This document shows positions 51,246 through 60,806 of a DNA stretch of 64,000 bases, piece by piece. Numbering within the stretch: position 1 is the stretch's first letter; each line of letters starts with the position of its first letter. The notes below the pieces were generated by a model. It searched no databases. It was not told the origin of the DNA and was given only the letters and a program-made list of their open reading frames with translations. The stretch comes from Roseomonas sp. (GTDB taxonomy: Bacteria > Pseudomonadota > Alphaproteobacteria > Acetobacterales > Acetobacteraceae), in NCBI GenBank assembly GCA_020249145.1, contig JADCGF010000001.1:62001-126000 (forward strand), given 5' to 3'. The translations under genes were made by a program, and so were the position numbers.

Positions 51246-52664
51246 ATGGACCAACCCGCCACCCATGCCAATCATCGCGTTATTGCGCTGATCGTCGCCT
51301 CTGCGCTGCTGATGCAGAATCTGGATAGTGCGGTGGTCGCCACCGCGCTGCCCAGCATGGCGCGCGATATGGGCGAAGACCCAGCGCGGTTGGGGGCGGC
51401 CATCACTTCCTATCTTGTGGCACTCACGGTCTTCATCCCGTTTTCAGGTTGGATCGCGGATCGTTTCGGTGCCAAGCGCGTTTTCATGCTGGCGATCATC
51501 GTCTTCGTCGCAGCTTCTGCGCTTTCCGGCCAGGCGCGCGGCTTGGAGGACCTGATCGGCTTTCGCATCCTGCAAGGCGCGGGCGGAGCCATGATGATTC
51601 CCGTTGGGCGACTTTTGCTGTTGCGTGGTGTGCGCAAGGAAGAATTGATCTCCGCCATGGCGTGGCTGACGATGCCCGCATTGCTTGGTCCCGTCTGCGG
51701 TCCGCCGCTTGGTGGCATCCTCACCGATGTTTTCGGCTGGCGCGCGGTATTCTGGATCAATGTGCCGATCGGCGTGATTGGTTTTCTGCTGGTGGCGTGG
51801 AAAATCCCTGCCATCCCACCAATTAATCCAGGCAAGCCTGATGTGCTTGGCCTGGCACTGGTGGGGCTGGCCTTGGCGCTTGGGATGTTTGGGCTTGAAA
51901 CCGTGGGGCGGCATGTGGTGGCGGAGCCCTGGCCTGGGGTTGCGCTGATAACTGGCGTAGTCATTGGCGTCGCCGCTTATTTCCATTGCCGCCGCGCGCC
52001 GCGGCCTGCGATTGATATTTCGCTGCTCAAAATACCAACCTTTCGCCAGCCGGCGCTTTTCGGCAGCCTGTTTCGTGTTGGTGCCGGCGCGGTGCCTTTT
52101 CTGGTGCCCATCATGCTGCAGATCGGCTTTGGCATGTCGGCTTCCGAAAGCGGGCTGATATCCTTCGCCACCGCGCTTGGCGCCTTCACCATGAAGCCAC
52201 TGGTGCGCCCACTGCTCAGGCGCTTTGGCTTTCGGAACGCGCTGCTGATCAATGGTGTCTTGGCGGCAGCCGGGATCGCGCTGCTTGCCTTCCCCAATCC
52301 CGCCTGGCCGGTCGCGGCGATTTTCCTGCTGCTGGGGTGCGGCGGCCTATTCCGCAGCTTACAATTCACCTCCCTCAATACGCTGGTTTTTGCGGATGTG
52401 CCGCCGGAAAAACTTTCCGCCGCCACCAGCTTCTACAGCACACTGAATCAATTATCGCCCGCGCTTGGCGTGGTCCTGGCAACCGCGACGCTGGAGGCAT
52501 CGCGCCTGGTCGCAGGCCGTGCAGAACTTGTGCTTGCGGATTTCTCCACTTGCTTCCTGGTGGCGGCCACGGTCACGCTTCTGTCCATTCCCATGCATGC
52601 AGTCCTCAGCCGGGATGCGGGGGCTGAGGTCTCTGGCCATACCCCGAGGCAGAAGCCCGAATGA
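51246..52664 (+). CDS. MFS transporter, DHA2-like
   Basis: A 472-residue major facilitator protein with about fourteen predicted helices. It has the family loop SGWIADRFGAKRVFM between helices 2 and 3 (motif A) and LLGPVCGPPLGGILTDVFGWRAVFW (motif C-like), both typical of drug:proton antiporters of the 14-helix class. It may export a toxic intermediate or product of the Bug/GMC cluster just upstream, but drug efflux is equally possible. The ATG 51246 directly follows a GTG; both are close to the previous stop. Confidence 0.88.
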   Translation: MDQPATHANHRVIALIVASALLMQNLDSAVVATALPSMARDMGEDPARLGAAITSYLVALTVFIPFSGWIADRFGAKRVFMLAIIVFVAASALSGQARGLEDLIGFRILQGAGGAMMIPVGRLLLLRGVRKEELISAMAWLTMPALLGPVCGPPLGGILTDVFGWRAVFWINVPIGVIGFLLVAWKIPAIPPINPGKPDVLGLALVGLALALGMFGLETVGRHVVAEPWPGVALITGVVIGVAAYFHCRRAPRPAIDISLLKIPTFRQPALFGSLFRVGAGAVPFLVPIMLQIGFGMSASESGLISFATALGAFTMKPLVRPLLRRFGFRNALLINGVLAAAGIALLAFPNPAWPVAAIFLLLGCGGLFRSLQFTSLNTLVFADVPPEKLSAATSFYSTLNQLSPALGVVLATATLEASRLVAGRAELVLADFSTCFLVAATVTLLSIPMHAVLSRDAGAEVSGHTPRQKPE

Positions 52665-52721
52665 TGCATCCCGCCGCGTAACATGCGATAAGCTGCCCTG
52701 CCCTTGGCGAGGAACCCCCCG

Positions 52722-55700
52722 ATGAAACTGCCGCGCCTATTGCTGGTCCTGATGCTGGCCTTTGCCCCGGTCATTGCAGACGCGCAGGGCTTTGACCTGC
52801 CGGGCTTGTCTCAGGAAGCGGGCGCCTATCAGCAAAGCCTGCAACGCCGTTTCCCGGCTGGCGGCACACCGCAACAACGCGCAACCGCGGAACGCCGCGC
52901 GCAGGATGCCATTGCGCGGCGAGATTTCGCCGCCGCCGCCGCTGCCCTGGAAGAACGCATCGGTCTTGGCAATAGCAATGCCGATCACTGGCTGGCGCTG
53001 GCTGAAGCCCAGCTTGCCCGCACACCACCTGAAAACAACCGCGCCTTGCAAGCCGCCTGGCGCGCCTTTCAATTCGCCCCGGGCGGAGAGCCCGAGGTTC
53101 CGCCCCTGCTGCTGATTGCCGAAGCGCTCCGCCGGCAGGATCGCCTCGCGCAACAGGTGGAAGCTTTGGAAGCGGTGGTGGAACGCCTGCCCAATGACGC
53201 ACGCCACAAAGAAGCGCTGGATGCCGCGCGCCGCGCCGCTGGCATGTTGGTGCGGCGCGTCACGCCGGAACCGGATGCCGAACCGGCGCGCGCCTGCATC
53301 ACCTTCACCATCCCGCCCGCGCGGCGCAGTGATTTGCGTGCGGAAGATTGGGTGCGCGCTGACCCTGCCTTGCCCAACCTTACCATCGAACGAGAAGCGG
53401 ATCAGCTTTGCGTGGGCGGCTTGCCCTGGGGCCAGACCACGCGCCTGATCCTGCGCGCTGGTCTGCCGGGTGAAGGCGGTAACCTCCGCGCCGATACGCC
53501 GCTCGCCATCGCCATGCCGGATCGCAGCGCGCGCATTGTTTTTGAAAACCGTGCTTTCATCCTGCCGCGCGGTCAGGCGCCGCGCCTTGGTGTGGCGACG
53601 GTGAATATCGAGAAATTGCAGCTTCGCCTGGTGCGGCTTTCCGAACGCAATCTCATCTCGCTCCGCGAACGCTGGCGCCCGGGTGAGGCGTTGGATCAAT
53701 GGATGGCGCAATATATCGGCGATCAAAGCGGGCGTATCTTGTGGGAAGGCAGCACTGAATTGCAGGGCGGCACACCTAATCGCCTCACGCGTCATGCGCT
53801 GCCGCTTGCTGATTTGCTGCGCGATGCCGCGCCGGGGCTTTATGTGCTTTCCGCCCGACAAGGCGAAACCCGCCGAGGCGAAGGCGCTGCCGCCGCCTTT
53901 CCCTTCTTTGTCACGGATATCGCGCTGACGGCCTGGCGCGGCGCGGATGGGCTTGCCGTGCAGGCGCGCGGCTTTCAATCGGGCCAGGTCAAATCCGGGC
54001 TGCGCGTGGCACTGATGGCGCGCAATAATGATGTGCTGGCGGAAGCGCGCACGGATGCAGCGGGGCTTGCGCGTTTTCCAATCGCTTTGCTGCGTGGCCA
54101 AGGGCCATTGGCGCCCTTCGCCATTCATGCCGAAGCGCCGGATGACCTCGCCGCGCTCAATCTTGAAGCGGCGAGTTTTGATCTTTCGGATCGCGGCGCC
54201 ACGGGCCGCGCGCATCCCGGCCCTTTGGATGCGTTTCTCTGGCTTGATCGCGGCATTTATCGCCCTGGCGAGACAGTCAATCTGACCGGCCTTTTGCGTG
54301 ATGCCGCGGGCAATCCGCAGGATATGCCGCTGCGCCTTCGGCTGCGCCGGCCCAATGGGCAGATCGCGTCGGAAGTCACACCGCAGCGCCTTGCGGGTGG
54401 CGCGATTTCCTGGCCGCTCCGGCTTTCTGATGGCGCGGTCTTTGGGCAATGGAATATTGAAGCGCTGGTTGATCCTGCTTTGCCGCCGATTGGCCGCGCG
54501 CAATTCCGGGTGGATGCTTTTGTGCCGGAAGGGCTGGAAGTCACCGCCGGGCCGGCGCCGGGGCCTTTGGTGCCGGGCAATACGGCGCTTGATCTGCCGG
54601 TCACCGCGCGCTTCCTTTATGGCGCGCCGGGCGCGGGGCTTACGGGCAACGCCGAGATTCGCCTGCTGCCGGATCCCGAGCCTTTTGAAGCCTGGCGCGG
54701 CTGGCGCTTTGGCTTGCAGGATGAGAGCTTCGCGCCGGATTTGATCACACAGGAAATCGCGCCGCTTGATCGAGAAGGGCGCGGCGTCGTTGCGCTTTCC
54801 CTGCCGCGCGCACCGGATACAACGCTGCCCATCAAGGCCAATGTCACGCTGGCGATTGCAGAGCCCGGAGGGCGCGAAAGCCGCGCGCAGATTGCCGTGC
54901 CGGTGCGTGCTGCCGGCTTGTTCCCGGTGCTGCGCCCTGCCTTTCAGGGCGATGCGATAGATGCCGGCGCGGAAGCGGCCTTTGATATCGCTGCCGTCGC
55001 ACCCGATGGCAGTGCGGCGTCAGCGCGGCTGCGGCTACGATTGGTCCGCGAAAGGCCGGATTGGCGGTTGGTAATGCGCAATTCCATCGCGCGGTTTGAA
55101 ACGGTTTGGCGCGATGAACCGGTGGATGCGGCTGAGGTCGCCATCACCCCTGCCGCGCCTGCGCGTTTTGCGCGCAGCCTGCCCTTTGGCCGCTATCGGC
55201 TGGAAATTGCCGATGCGGATGGTCTTGGCATGGCATCCTACCGCTTCCGCGCCGGCTGGGCGGGCGTTGAAAGTGCGGAAATCCCGGACCGGATTGATGT
55301 CGCCGCGGAACGCCGCAATTTCGCACCGGGAGAGGTCGCGCGGCTGCGCATCACGCCACCCTTCGCGGGGCCGGCAACCGTGGCGGTGTTGACGGATCGC
55401 TTGGTGTCGCTCCGCGAGATTACCCTTGCCGAAGCAGGCACGGATATCGAGGTGCCGGTGGATGCCGCCTGGGGGCCGGGCGCTTACATTGCCATCACCG
55501 CCTATCGCCCTGGTGAGGCGCGTGAAGGCCGCCCCGCCCGCGCGCTTGGCCTCGCCTGGATCGGGCTTGATCCCGCGCCGCGCCGGTTGGAGGTGGCAAT
55601 CACCGCGCCCGAACGCATCCGCCCGCGCCAGCGCGTAGAAATCCCGATCAGCATTGCGGGCGCGCGGGGTGAGGCGATGGTGACGCTTGCTGCGGTGGAT

Positions 55701-57830
55701 GAAGGGATTTTGCGCCTGACCGGCTTTGCCTCACCCGATCCGGTGGCACATTTCCTGGGTCGGCGCAGGCTTGGCGTGGATATTCGCGATGATTACGGGC
55801 GGTTATTGGCGCCGGCGGAAGGTACTTTGGCGCTGCTCCGCCAGGGTGGTGATGGTGGGCTGGCGGGGATGGGTATTCAGCCGCCGCAGAAACTAGTGTC
55901 GCTGTTTTCAGGCCCGCTGCGGGTTGGCGCCGATGGCAGCGCGGTGATCGCGCTGGAGATTCCGGATTTCGCCGGCGAATTGCGCCTGATGGCAGTGGCC
56001 TGGGAAGGCACACGCATTGGCGCCGCAACCCGCGCCATGACAGTGCGCGATCAGGCGGTGGTGGAAGCAGCCTTGCCGCGCTTCCTCGCCCCCGGCGATA
56101 CGGCGCGGCTGCCCGTGCTGATGCACAATATCGAATTGCCGGCGGGCGAGATTGTCGCTGAACTCAGCACCGAAGGCGCCATTGCGATTGAAGGACCGAC
56201 GCGCTTAGCCGCGCAGCTTGCGACTGGCGAACGCGCAGCACCTGCAACGACCTTGCGCGCGCTTGCGGGTGGTGAGGGCGTGTTGCGGCTCCGCCTGAGC
56301 GGCCCCCAGGGTTTCAGCGTCACGCGCGAAAGCCGCATCACCATTCGCCCCGCGCGGCCCTTGCTGACCGATGTGCAATCGGCGGAATTACCAGGCGGCG
56401 CGGAGCGAGAGGTGGCACCCGCCTTTGATCGTTTCATTCCTGGCTCGGCGCGGGCGGAGCTCAGCCTTGGTGCCGTGGTGCGGTATGATGCGGCGGCAGC
56501 TTTGCGTGCCGTGGAAGCTTTTCCACTTGCCTGCCTGGAACAAAGCGCAGCGCGGGCCATTGCGCTGAGTGCAGGGCTATTCGCGCCAGCCGGTGGCGAT
56601 CACGCGGCCAGGCTACAAGCCGCGGTGCAGGCCATTTTGGATCGGCAGCGTTTTGATGGCGCCTTCGGTCTTTGGTCCGCCAATGCGGAAGCGGAATTAT
56701 GGCTGACGCCCTTTGCGCTGGAAGCCTTGCTCCGCGCCCGCGCTGCTGGCGCCACGCTGCCCGAAGCCGCGCTGAATGATGCGCTGCGCTTCCTGGATGA
56801 TGCGGTGGGCGATACGGGCGAATCCACGCCGGAAGAACGCGCGGCGCAAGCCTATCGGCTGCATGTGCTGGCCATGGCGGGGCGTGTGCGGCTTGGTGCC
56901 GCGCGGCGGATGATGGAAAGCGCGGGCGATATGCCAACGCCCCTTTCGCTCGCGCAATTGGGCGCGGTGTTTGCGCGCGGCGGGGATCGCGCACGGGCGG
57001 AACAGGCTTTCAACGCAGCACTTTCGAACCTTGGCCGCCGCTGGTGGAGTTTTGATTACGGCACAGCGCAGCGGGACGCGCTGGCGGTAGCAGGCCTGCT
57101 CAAGGAAAGTGGCTTGCTCGCGGATCGGCTGGCGGCGCTAATGGGCGCCCTGCCGGGGCAGAATTTCACGCCAGAGAATACCAGCACGCAGGAACAGGCC
57201 TGGGCCGTGCTGGCGGCAGCGCGTTTGGGCCAAGGCTTGCGCCCGATCGAAGCCAGCCTGGATGGCGTAGTGCTCCCTGCCGCCCCGGTGATTGTGGCCC
57301 CGCTTCCGGCACCGGCGCGGCTGCAGAACCTGGGTGCCACGACGGTTTGGCAAATGGTGGCGACCAAAGGCATTCCGCGTGAGGCTCAGCCCGCCGCGCG
57401 GCAGGGGCTGCGCGTGACACGGCACTTCCATGCGCTGGATGGCAGCGCCCTGAACCTTGATACGCTCCGCGCCGGGGATGGCTTCATTCTGCTTTTGGAA
57501 GCCCGCGCGGATGCGGATGACAGGCATCAATTACTGGTGCAGCAGGGCCTACCGGCGGGGTGGGAAATCACCGGGCGCTTTGGCGCGGGGGAGGTTTCCG
57601 GCCTGCCCTGGCTTGGCGCGCTGACGGCCATTGATAGCCAGCCGGCCTTGGATGATCGCTTCGCCGCAGCGGTGACCTTGGAAGGGGAAAACCGCGTGGC
57701 GCGCATTGCGGTGCGGGTGCGGGCGGTGACGGCAGGCAGCTTCGAATTGCCGGGGGCCGAGGTGCGGGAGATGTATCGCCCGGCGATTTTCGCGCGTCAG
57801 GCTACGGCGCGAATCGCAATCCTGCCCTGA
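52722..57830 (+). CDS. Bacterial alpha-2-macroglobulin family protein
   Basis: A 1702-residue periplasmic protease-trap protein. An N-terminal signal peptide (KLPRLLLVLMLAFAPVIADA) without a lipobox cysteine is followed by a series of MG-type beta domains and a thioester domain. The thioester motif CLEQ is intact (Cys1271, Gln1274), so it can bind proteases or other nucleophiles covalently, as E. coli YfhM does. Length and order match the YfhM class. E. coli YfhM is a lipoprotein; the lack of a lipobox means that this one is probably soluble in the periplasm. The usual partner pbpC is not adjacent but lies at 25887. Confidence 0.94.
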   Translation: MKLPRLLLVLMLAFAPVIADAQGFDLPGLSQEAGAYQQSLQRRFPAGGTPQQRATAERRAQDAIARRDFAAAAAALEERIGLGNSNADHWLALAEAQLARTPPENNRALQAAWRAFQFAPGGEPEVPPLLLIAEALRRQDRLAQQVEALEAVVERLPNDARHKEALDAARRAAGMLVRRVTPEPDAEPARACITFTIPPARRSDLRAEDWVRADPALPNLTIEREADQLCVGGLPWGQTTRLILRAGLPGEGGNLRADTPLAIAMPDRSARIVFENRAFILPRGQAPRLGVATVNIEKLQLRLVRLSERNLISLRERWRPGEALDQWMAQYIGDQSGRILWEGSTELQGGTPNRLTRHALPLADLLRDAAPGLYVLSARQGETRRGEGAAAAFPFFVTDIALTAWRGADGLAVQARGFQSGQVKSGLRVALMARNNDVLAEARTDAAGLARFPIALLRGQGPLAPFAIHAEAPDDLAALNLEAASFDLSDRGATGRAHPGPLDAFLWLDRGIYRPGETVNLTGLLRDAAGNPQDMPLRLRLRRPNGQIASEVTPQRLAGGAISWPLRLSDGAVFGQWNIEALVDPALPPIGRAQFRVDAFVPEGLEVTAGPAPGPLVPGNTALDLPVTARFLYGAPGAGLTGNAEIRLLPDPEPFEAWRGWRFGLQDESFAPDLITQEIAPLDREGRGVVALSLPRAPDTTLPIKANVTLAIAEPGGRESRAQIAVPVRAAGLFPVLRPAFQGDAIDAGAEAAFDIAAVAPDGSAASARLRLRLVRERPDWRLVMRNSIARFETVWRDEPVDAAEVAITPAAPARFARSLPFGRYRLEIADADGLGMASYRFRAGWAGVESAEIPDRIDVAAERRNFAPGEVARLRITPPFAGPATVAVLTDRLVSLREITLAEAGTDIEVPVDAAWGPGAYIAITAYRPGEAREGRPARALGLAWIGLDPAPRRLEVAITAPERIRPRQRVEIPISIAGARGEAMVTLAAVDEGILRLTGFASPDPVAHFLGRRRLGVDIRDDYGRLLAPAEGTLALLRQGGDGGLAGMGIQPPQKLVSLFSGPLRVGADGSAVIALEIPDFAGELRLMAVAWEGTRIGAATRAMTVRDQAVVEAALPRFLAPGDTARLPVLMHNIELPAGEIVAELSTEGAIAIEGPTRLAAQLATGERAAPATTLRALAGGEGVLRLRLSGPQGFSVTRESRITIRPARPLLTDVQSAELPGGAEREVAPAFDRFIPGSARAELSLGAVVRYDAAAALRAVEAFPLACLEQSAARAIALSAGLFAPAGGDHAARLQAAVQAILDRQRFDGAFGLWSANAEAELWLTPFALEALLRARAAGATLPEAALNDALRFLDDAVGDTGESTPEERAAQAYRLHVLAMAGRVRLGAARRMMESAGDMPTPLSLAQLGAVFARGGDRARAEQAFNAALSNLGRRWWSFDYGTAQRDALAVAGLLKESGLLADRLAALMGALPGQNFTPENTSTQEQAWAVLAAARLGQGLRPIEASLDGVVLPAAPVIVAPLPAPARLQNLGATTVWQMVATKGIPREAQPAARQGLRVTRHFHALDGSALNLDTLRAGDGFILLLEARADADDRHQLLVQQGLPAGWEITGRFGAGEVSGLPWLGALTAIDSQPALDDRFAAAVTLEGENRVARIAVRVRAVTAGSFELPGAEVREMYRPAIFARQATARIAILP

Positions 57831-57836
57831 AGCTTT

Positions 57837-58349
57837 TCAGCCCCCATCCTTATTGGGGCGGCGGCGAAAGGCATCCAGGCTGACAACCTCGCCCTGCGGC
57901 GCGGGGGCGGGGGGCGGCGCTGCTGGCGCTTCCGGCATGGCTGGCAGGCCCGCCTTTTCTTCTTCCAGCCCGCTTGGCGTGAAGCGCAAACCAAAGCGCA
58001 CATGCGGATCGTGGAACATAGTCAACGCGCCAAAGGGGATCACCAGCTTCGCCGGCGCGCCGCCGAAATGCAGCGTCACGCCAAAGCGCTCCGCCACGCG
58101 GTCCACAAACAGCCCTTCGAATTGGTGTTGCAGGACAATGGTGATTTCCTGCGGGTATTTCGCTTTCAGATGCCCAGGGATCGCGACCCCCGGATGATCT
58201 GTCCGGTAGCTCAAATAGAAATGATGCTCCCCCGGCATGCCGTGTTTGGCGGCATGTTCCAGGGCGCGCCACGCCACTTCGCGCATCGCATCTTCCGACC
58301 AGGCTTCATAAGGAAGCAGGCTATCGGGCGGGGGGGATTTCTCGCTCAT
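57837..58349 (-). CDS. sspB: SspB-type ClpXP adaptor (alpha-proteobacterial type)
   Basis: A 170-residue adaptor that binds ssrA-tagged proteins and hands them to ClpXP. The substrate-binding core is at the start (PYEAWSEDAMREVAWRAL, HHFYLSYRTDHPGVAIP, EITIVLQHQFEGLFVDRVAE) and the ClpX-binding tail follows a Pro/Ala-rich linker and ends in VVSLDAFRRRPNK. It lies beside ssrA on the same strand, with the ssrA terminator between, so the adaptor and the tag-encoding RNA are neighbours. Its stop is 6 bases from the alpha-2-macroglobulin stop, so the genes are convergent. Confidence 0.92.
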   Translation of the reverse strand: MSEKSPPPDSLLPYEAWSEDAMREVAWRALEHAAKHGMPGEHHFYLSYRTDHPGVAIPGHLKAKYPQEITIVLQHQFEGLFVDRVAERFGVTLHFGGAPAKLVIPFGALTMFHDPHVRFGLRFTPSGLEEEKAGLPAMPEAPAAPPPAPAPQGEVVSLDAFRRRPNKDGG

Positions 58350-58379
58350 CGCGGGGTGTCTCTATATCCCTTGGCGCAC

Positions 58380-58419
58380 AAAGGAAAGAGTGGGGGGCTT
58401 CTGTTGCCCGGCGCCCCCC
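58380..58419 (-). terminator. Terminator of ssrA
   Basis: GGGGGGC and GCCCCCC (58419-58413 and 58398-58392) form a 7-bp GC stem on the minus strand, followed by CTCTTTCCTTT. It ends the tmRNA transcript upstream of sspB. Confidence 0.8.
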
Positions 58420-58666
58420 GAGCCGCGCTTACCTATTAGGCAGCGAGTGCGGCAGCCTCACGGCTGTTATCGTTCGCACTTAAGGTTTAGCCCGATAACG
58501 GCGGTACAATGCCGAGCAAAAGCGTCCCCTTTACCACGCGCGTCGAGCCTGTTTCGCCCCCATCTGCCGCTGATAAGGCGGGTGATTGGTGGAGGCGCCG
58601 GGTACCGCCCCCGGGTCCGCAACGCTTATTCCGAGCCGTGTTTATCGCCATAGTCACCGAAGTGAC
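58392..58666 (-). ncRNA. ssrA: tmRNA, circularly permuted two-piece form
   Basis: The acceptor piece comes first on the minus strand and ends in CGCCTCCACCA (CCA at 58589-58587). After a 25-base spacer, the coding piece begins at GGGGGCGAAACAGGCTCGAC (58561 downward), whose first seven bases pair with the acceptor strand. The tag frame starts at GCG 58477-58475 and encodes ANDNSREAAALAA followed by TAA (58438-58436). The order acceptor piece before coding piece is the permutation known for alphaproteobacteria; the spacer must be removed to give two RNAs. The 5' end is inferred from a promoter-like TATATC at 58678-58673, so the 58666 end is approximate. Confidence 0.93.
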
Positions 58667-59000
58667 GAGGCAGATATAGGCGTTGTGGCGCGGGATTTCG
58701 AGGGGGGTCTTTTGAGGGAACGCGCTACTTCGGGAAGGTAACCGCCAAGTGCACCCCCGCGACAGGCCACCCTGCACTGGTAAAACAACGCTTTTTTACG
58801 AGCATTCTGCCGCCGTGCCGACTGGCCCCATGTCTCAACAAGAAACCCAGCCCTGGGCATTGCTTAGCCGTTTGTAGCGTTTCTCAAAATTCCTACTTGG
58901 CCTTAAACTACGCACCGAAGTTCGTTTAGCACAGAATGTCCTATTGCCTGCTTCGGAATGCGAGAACACACTCAGAAATCCAAAAACTAGAGATACGAAA
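58667..59000. other. 334-base stretch with no gene
   Basis: It holds the ssrA promoter at its left end (TATATC 58678-58673, with a weak -35 about 16 bases further up). The rest becomes AT-richer towards 59000, and no frame has a credible start with a ribosome site. Its right part is probably the upstream region of the small gene at 59001. Confidence 0.6.
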
Positions 59001-59480
59001 ATGCCCCTGAAAGACGATGGAGATCTCATTCGTGGCCTGGGGTACGTCGCTTTGTATGCGGCCTACCTTGAAGAGGCAATCGAGGATATCTTCTTTGCTG
59101 TGGTTAAAATGGAAAAGGAGCAAAATCCGAAGATGGATTTTTGGCCCATCAGCCAGAAGCTCAAATACGTCGACAAAAAAATGAAAGAATGGCACAATTT
59201 ACCATCAGAGTTGGAAGAGTTTTGTAGTTATACGGAACAATTACTGAGTCTTCTGGAAAATAGGAATATTTTGATCCACGGGCGTATCTACGCAGACAAA
59301 AAGACTGGGGACACATTGAAGCCTGCTCGAAAGGGCTGCCAGGCAGTCTCAGCTGTTTCTGCTGACTTTTACAAACTAGCCGATCAGTTATTTGCGGCTT
59401 TGGAGCCTTGCAAGATCGCCAAGTCTGCCCTTCGGCGCTACAAGGAGGCACGAACAAGAAATGCCGACTGTGCAGATTAA
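59001..59480 (+). CDS. Orphan 159-residue protein next to ssrA
   Basis: I recognise no function. The protein is mostly helical and charged, starting MPLKDDGDLIRGLGYVALY and continuing AAYLEEAIEDIFFAVVKMEK, with a possible HEPN-like centre (ENRNILIHGRIYADKKTG, where the pair R-N-x3-I-H-G recalls the RxxxxH motif of HEPN ribonucleases). The ATG 59001 was chosen over a TTG at 58944 because the family-like sequence begins there; neither has a strong ribosome site. Base composition is lower in GC than its neighbours, so transfer is likely. No antitoxin is seen next to it. Confidence 0.65.
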   Translation: MPLKDDGDLIRGLGYVALYAAYLEEAIEDIFFAVVKMEKEQNPKMDFWPISQKLKYVDKKMKEWHNLPSELEEFCSYTEQLLSLLENRNILIHGRIYADKKTGDTLKPARKGCQAVSAVSADFYKLADQLFAALEPCKIAKSALRRYKEARTRNADCAD

Positions 59481-59512
59481 TTTTCTTTATTGTGTCCACC
59501 AATTCTCCACCA

Positions 59513-60682
59513 TCAGCCTTTACTGTCCTTCACTAACCCCTTTTCGACCACGCGCGCATAAAGCGCCGCACCATAGGGAATGGCCTCATCATTGAATTGA
59601 TAGCGCGGGTTGTGCGGCATGGCGCCATCGCCATTGCCAAGGTAAATATAGGCACCGGGCACACGTTCCATCATGAAGGAAAAATCCTCGGAGCCCATGC
59701 CCGGTGGCTTGTCACGCGCCACTTTGGCATCGCCCACCAATTCAGCCGCCGCCGCGGCATAGGCTTCGGTCTGCTCCGCATCATTGATCGTGGGTGCAAA
59801 GATCAACCGGTAATCCAAGCTGGCTGAGGCACCAAAGCCAGCCGCGACCCCTTCCGCCACGCGCTTCAGCCCTTCTTCGATTTGGGCGCCGACCTCCCGC
59901 GCAAAGAACCGCGCCGTGCCGGAAATCACCGCGGTTTCGGGAATGACATTATAGGCATCACCGCCCACCACCTTGGTCACACTCACCACCGCCGCATCGC
60001 GCGGCGAGAGATTACGCGAAACAATTGATTGTAGCGCGGTGGTGACATGGCAGGCGGCCAATACGGGATCAATGGAGACCTCCGGCCGCGCGCCGTGGGA
60101 ACCCTTACCGGTAATGGTGATATCGAAAAAAGCGCCCCCCGCTGCGGTTGGGCCGCTATTGATCGCATATTCGCCAAGCGGCATATTTGGCCGGTTATGC
60201 ATGCCGTAAATCGCATCGCAGGGAAAACGCTCAAACAGCCCATCTTCCAGCATGGCGAGCGCGCCGCCGCAGCCTTCTTCGCCGGGCTGGAAGATGAAAT
60301 GGACAATGCCGTCGAAATTGTGGGTCTCCGCCAGGTATTTGGCGGCACCCAGCAGCATGGTGGTGTGCCCATCATGCCCGCAGGCATGCATCGCCCCCTT
60401 CACCGTGCTGCGGTAGGGCAGGTCCGTGAGTTCATCCATCGGCAGCGCATCCATATCGGCGCGCAGCCCAATGGCGCGATTGCCGGAACCATTGCGGAGC
60501 ACGCCAACCACGCCCGTGCCACCGACGCCGCGATGGACTTCAATGCCCAGCGCTTCCAGGGCGGTGGCGACCTTCTCCGCCGTGCGGAATTCCGCCATGC
60601 CGAGTTCCGGATGGGCATGCAGGTCCCGCCGAAAGGCAGTCAGTTCAGCGTGATGGCGGCGGATGGCGTCAAGCGGGGACAT
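59513..60682 (-). CDS. M20 family amidohydrolase
   Basis: A 389-residue metallopeptidase-like hydrolase. The metal-binding motifs are visible: LRADMDALPM, ACGHDGHTTMLLGAAKYL and PGEEGCGGALAML, then a His near the C-terminus. The order DLHAHPELGMAEFRTAEKV at the start is typical of the aminoacylase/hippurate hydrolase branch (AbgB-, HipO-like). The ATG 60682 was chosen because 73 upstream codons lack family sequence. It should release amino acids from N-acyl or N-benzoyl compounds. It is divergent from thyX. Confidence 0.92.
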   Translation of the reverse strand: MSPLDAIRRHHAELTAFRRDLHAHPELGMAEFRTAEKVATALEALGIEVHRGVGGTGVVGVLRNGSGNRAIGLRADMDALPMDELTDLPYRSTVKGAMHACGHDGHTTMLLGAAKYLAETHNFDGIVHFIFQPGEEGCGGALAMLEDGLFERFPCDAIYGMHNRPNMPLGEYAINSGPTAAGGAFFDITITGKGSHGARPEVSIDPVLAACHVTTALQSIVSRNLSPRDAAVVSVTKVVGGDAYNVIPETAVISGTARFFAREVGAQIEEGLKRVAEGVAAGFGASASLDYRLIFAPTINDAEQTEAYAAAAAELVGDAKVARDKPPGMGSEDFSFMMERVPGAYIYLGNGDGAMPHNPRYQFNDEAIPYGAALYARVVEKGLVKDSKG

Positions 60683-60806
60683 GGGGGCTCCGGGGCTGGT
60701 TTCCCGCCCATCCTGCCCGGAAGCGGCGCGGGGCGGAAGCACCCGCGCTTGACCCGCCCGCCCCCCACCGCTACCGCCAATGCGGTCAAAACAGGCGAGA
60801 CTCACC

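Noticed and set aside
52737..54503. A 588-codon minus-strand open frame
   Set aside because: It is the shadow of the alpha-2-macroglobulin gene, whose signal peptide and domains are unmistakable.
58560..58760. A duplicated attachment site at the acceptor piece of ssrA
   Set aside because: I could find no second copy of the acceptor T-arm sequence on the far side of the orphan gene, so there is no evidence for site-specific integration there.
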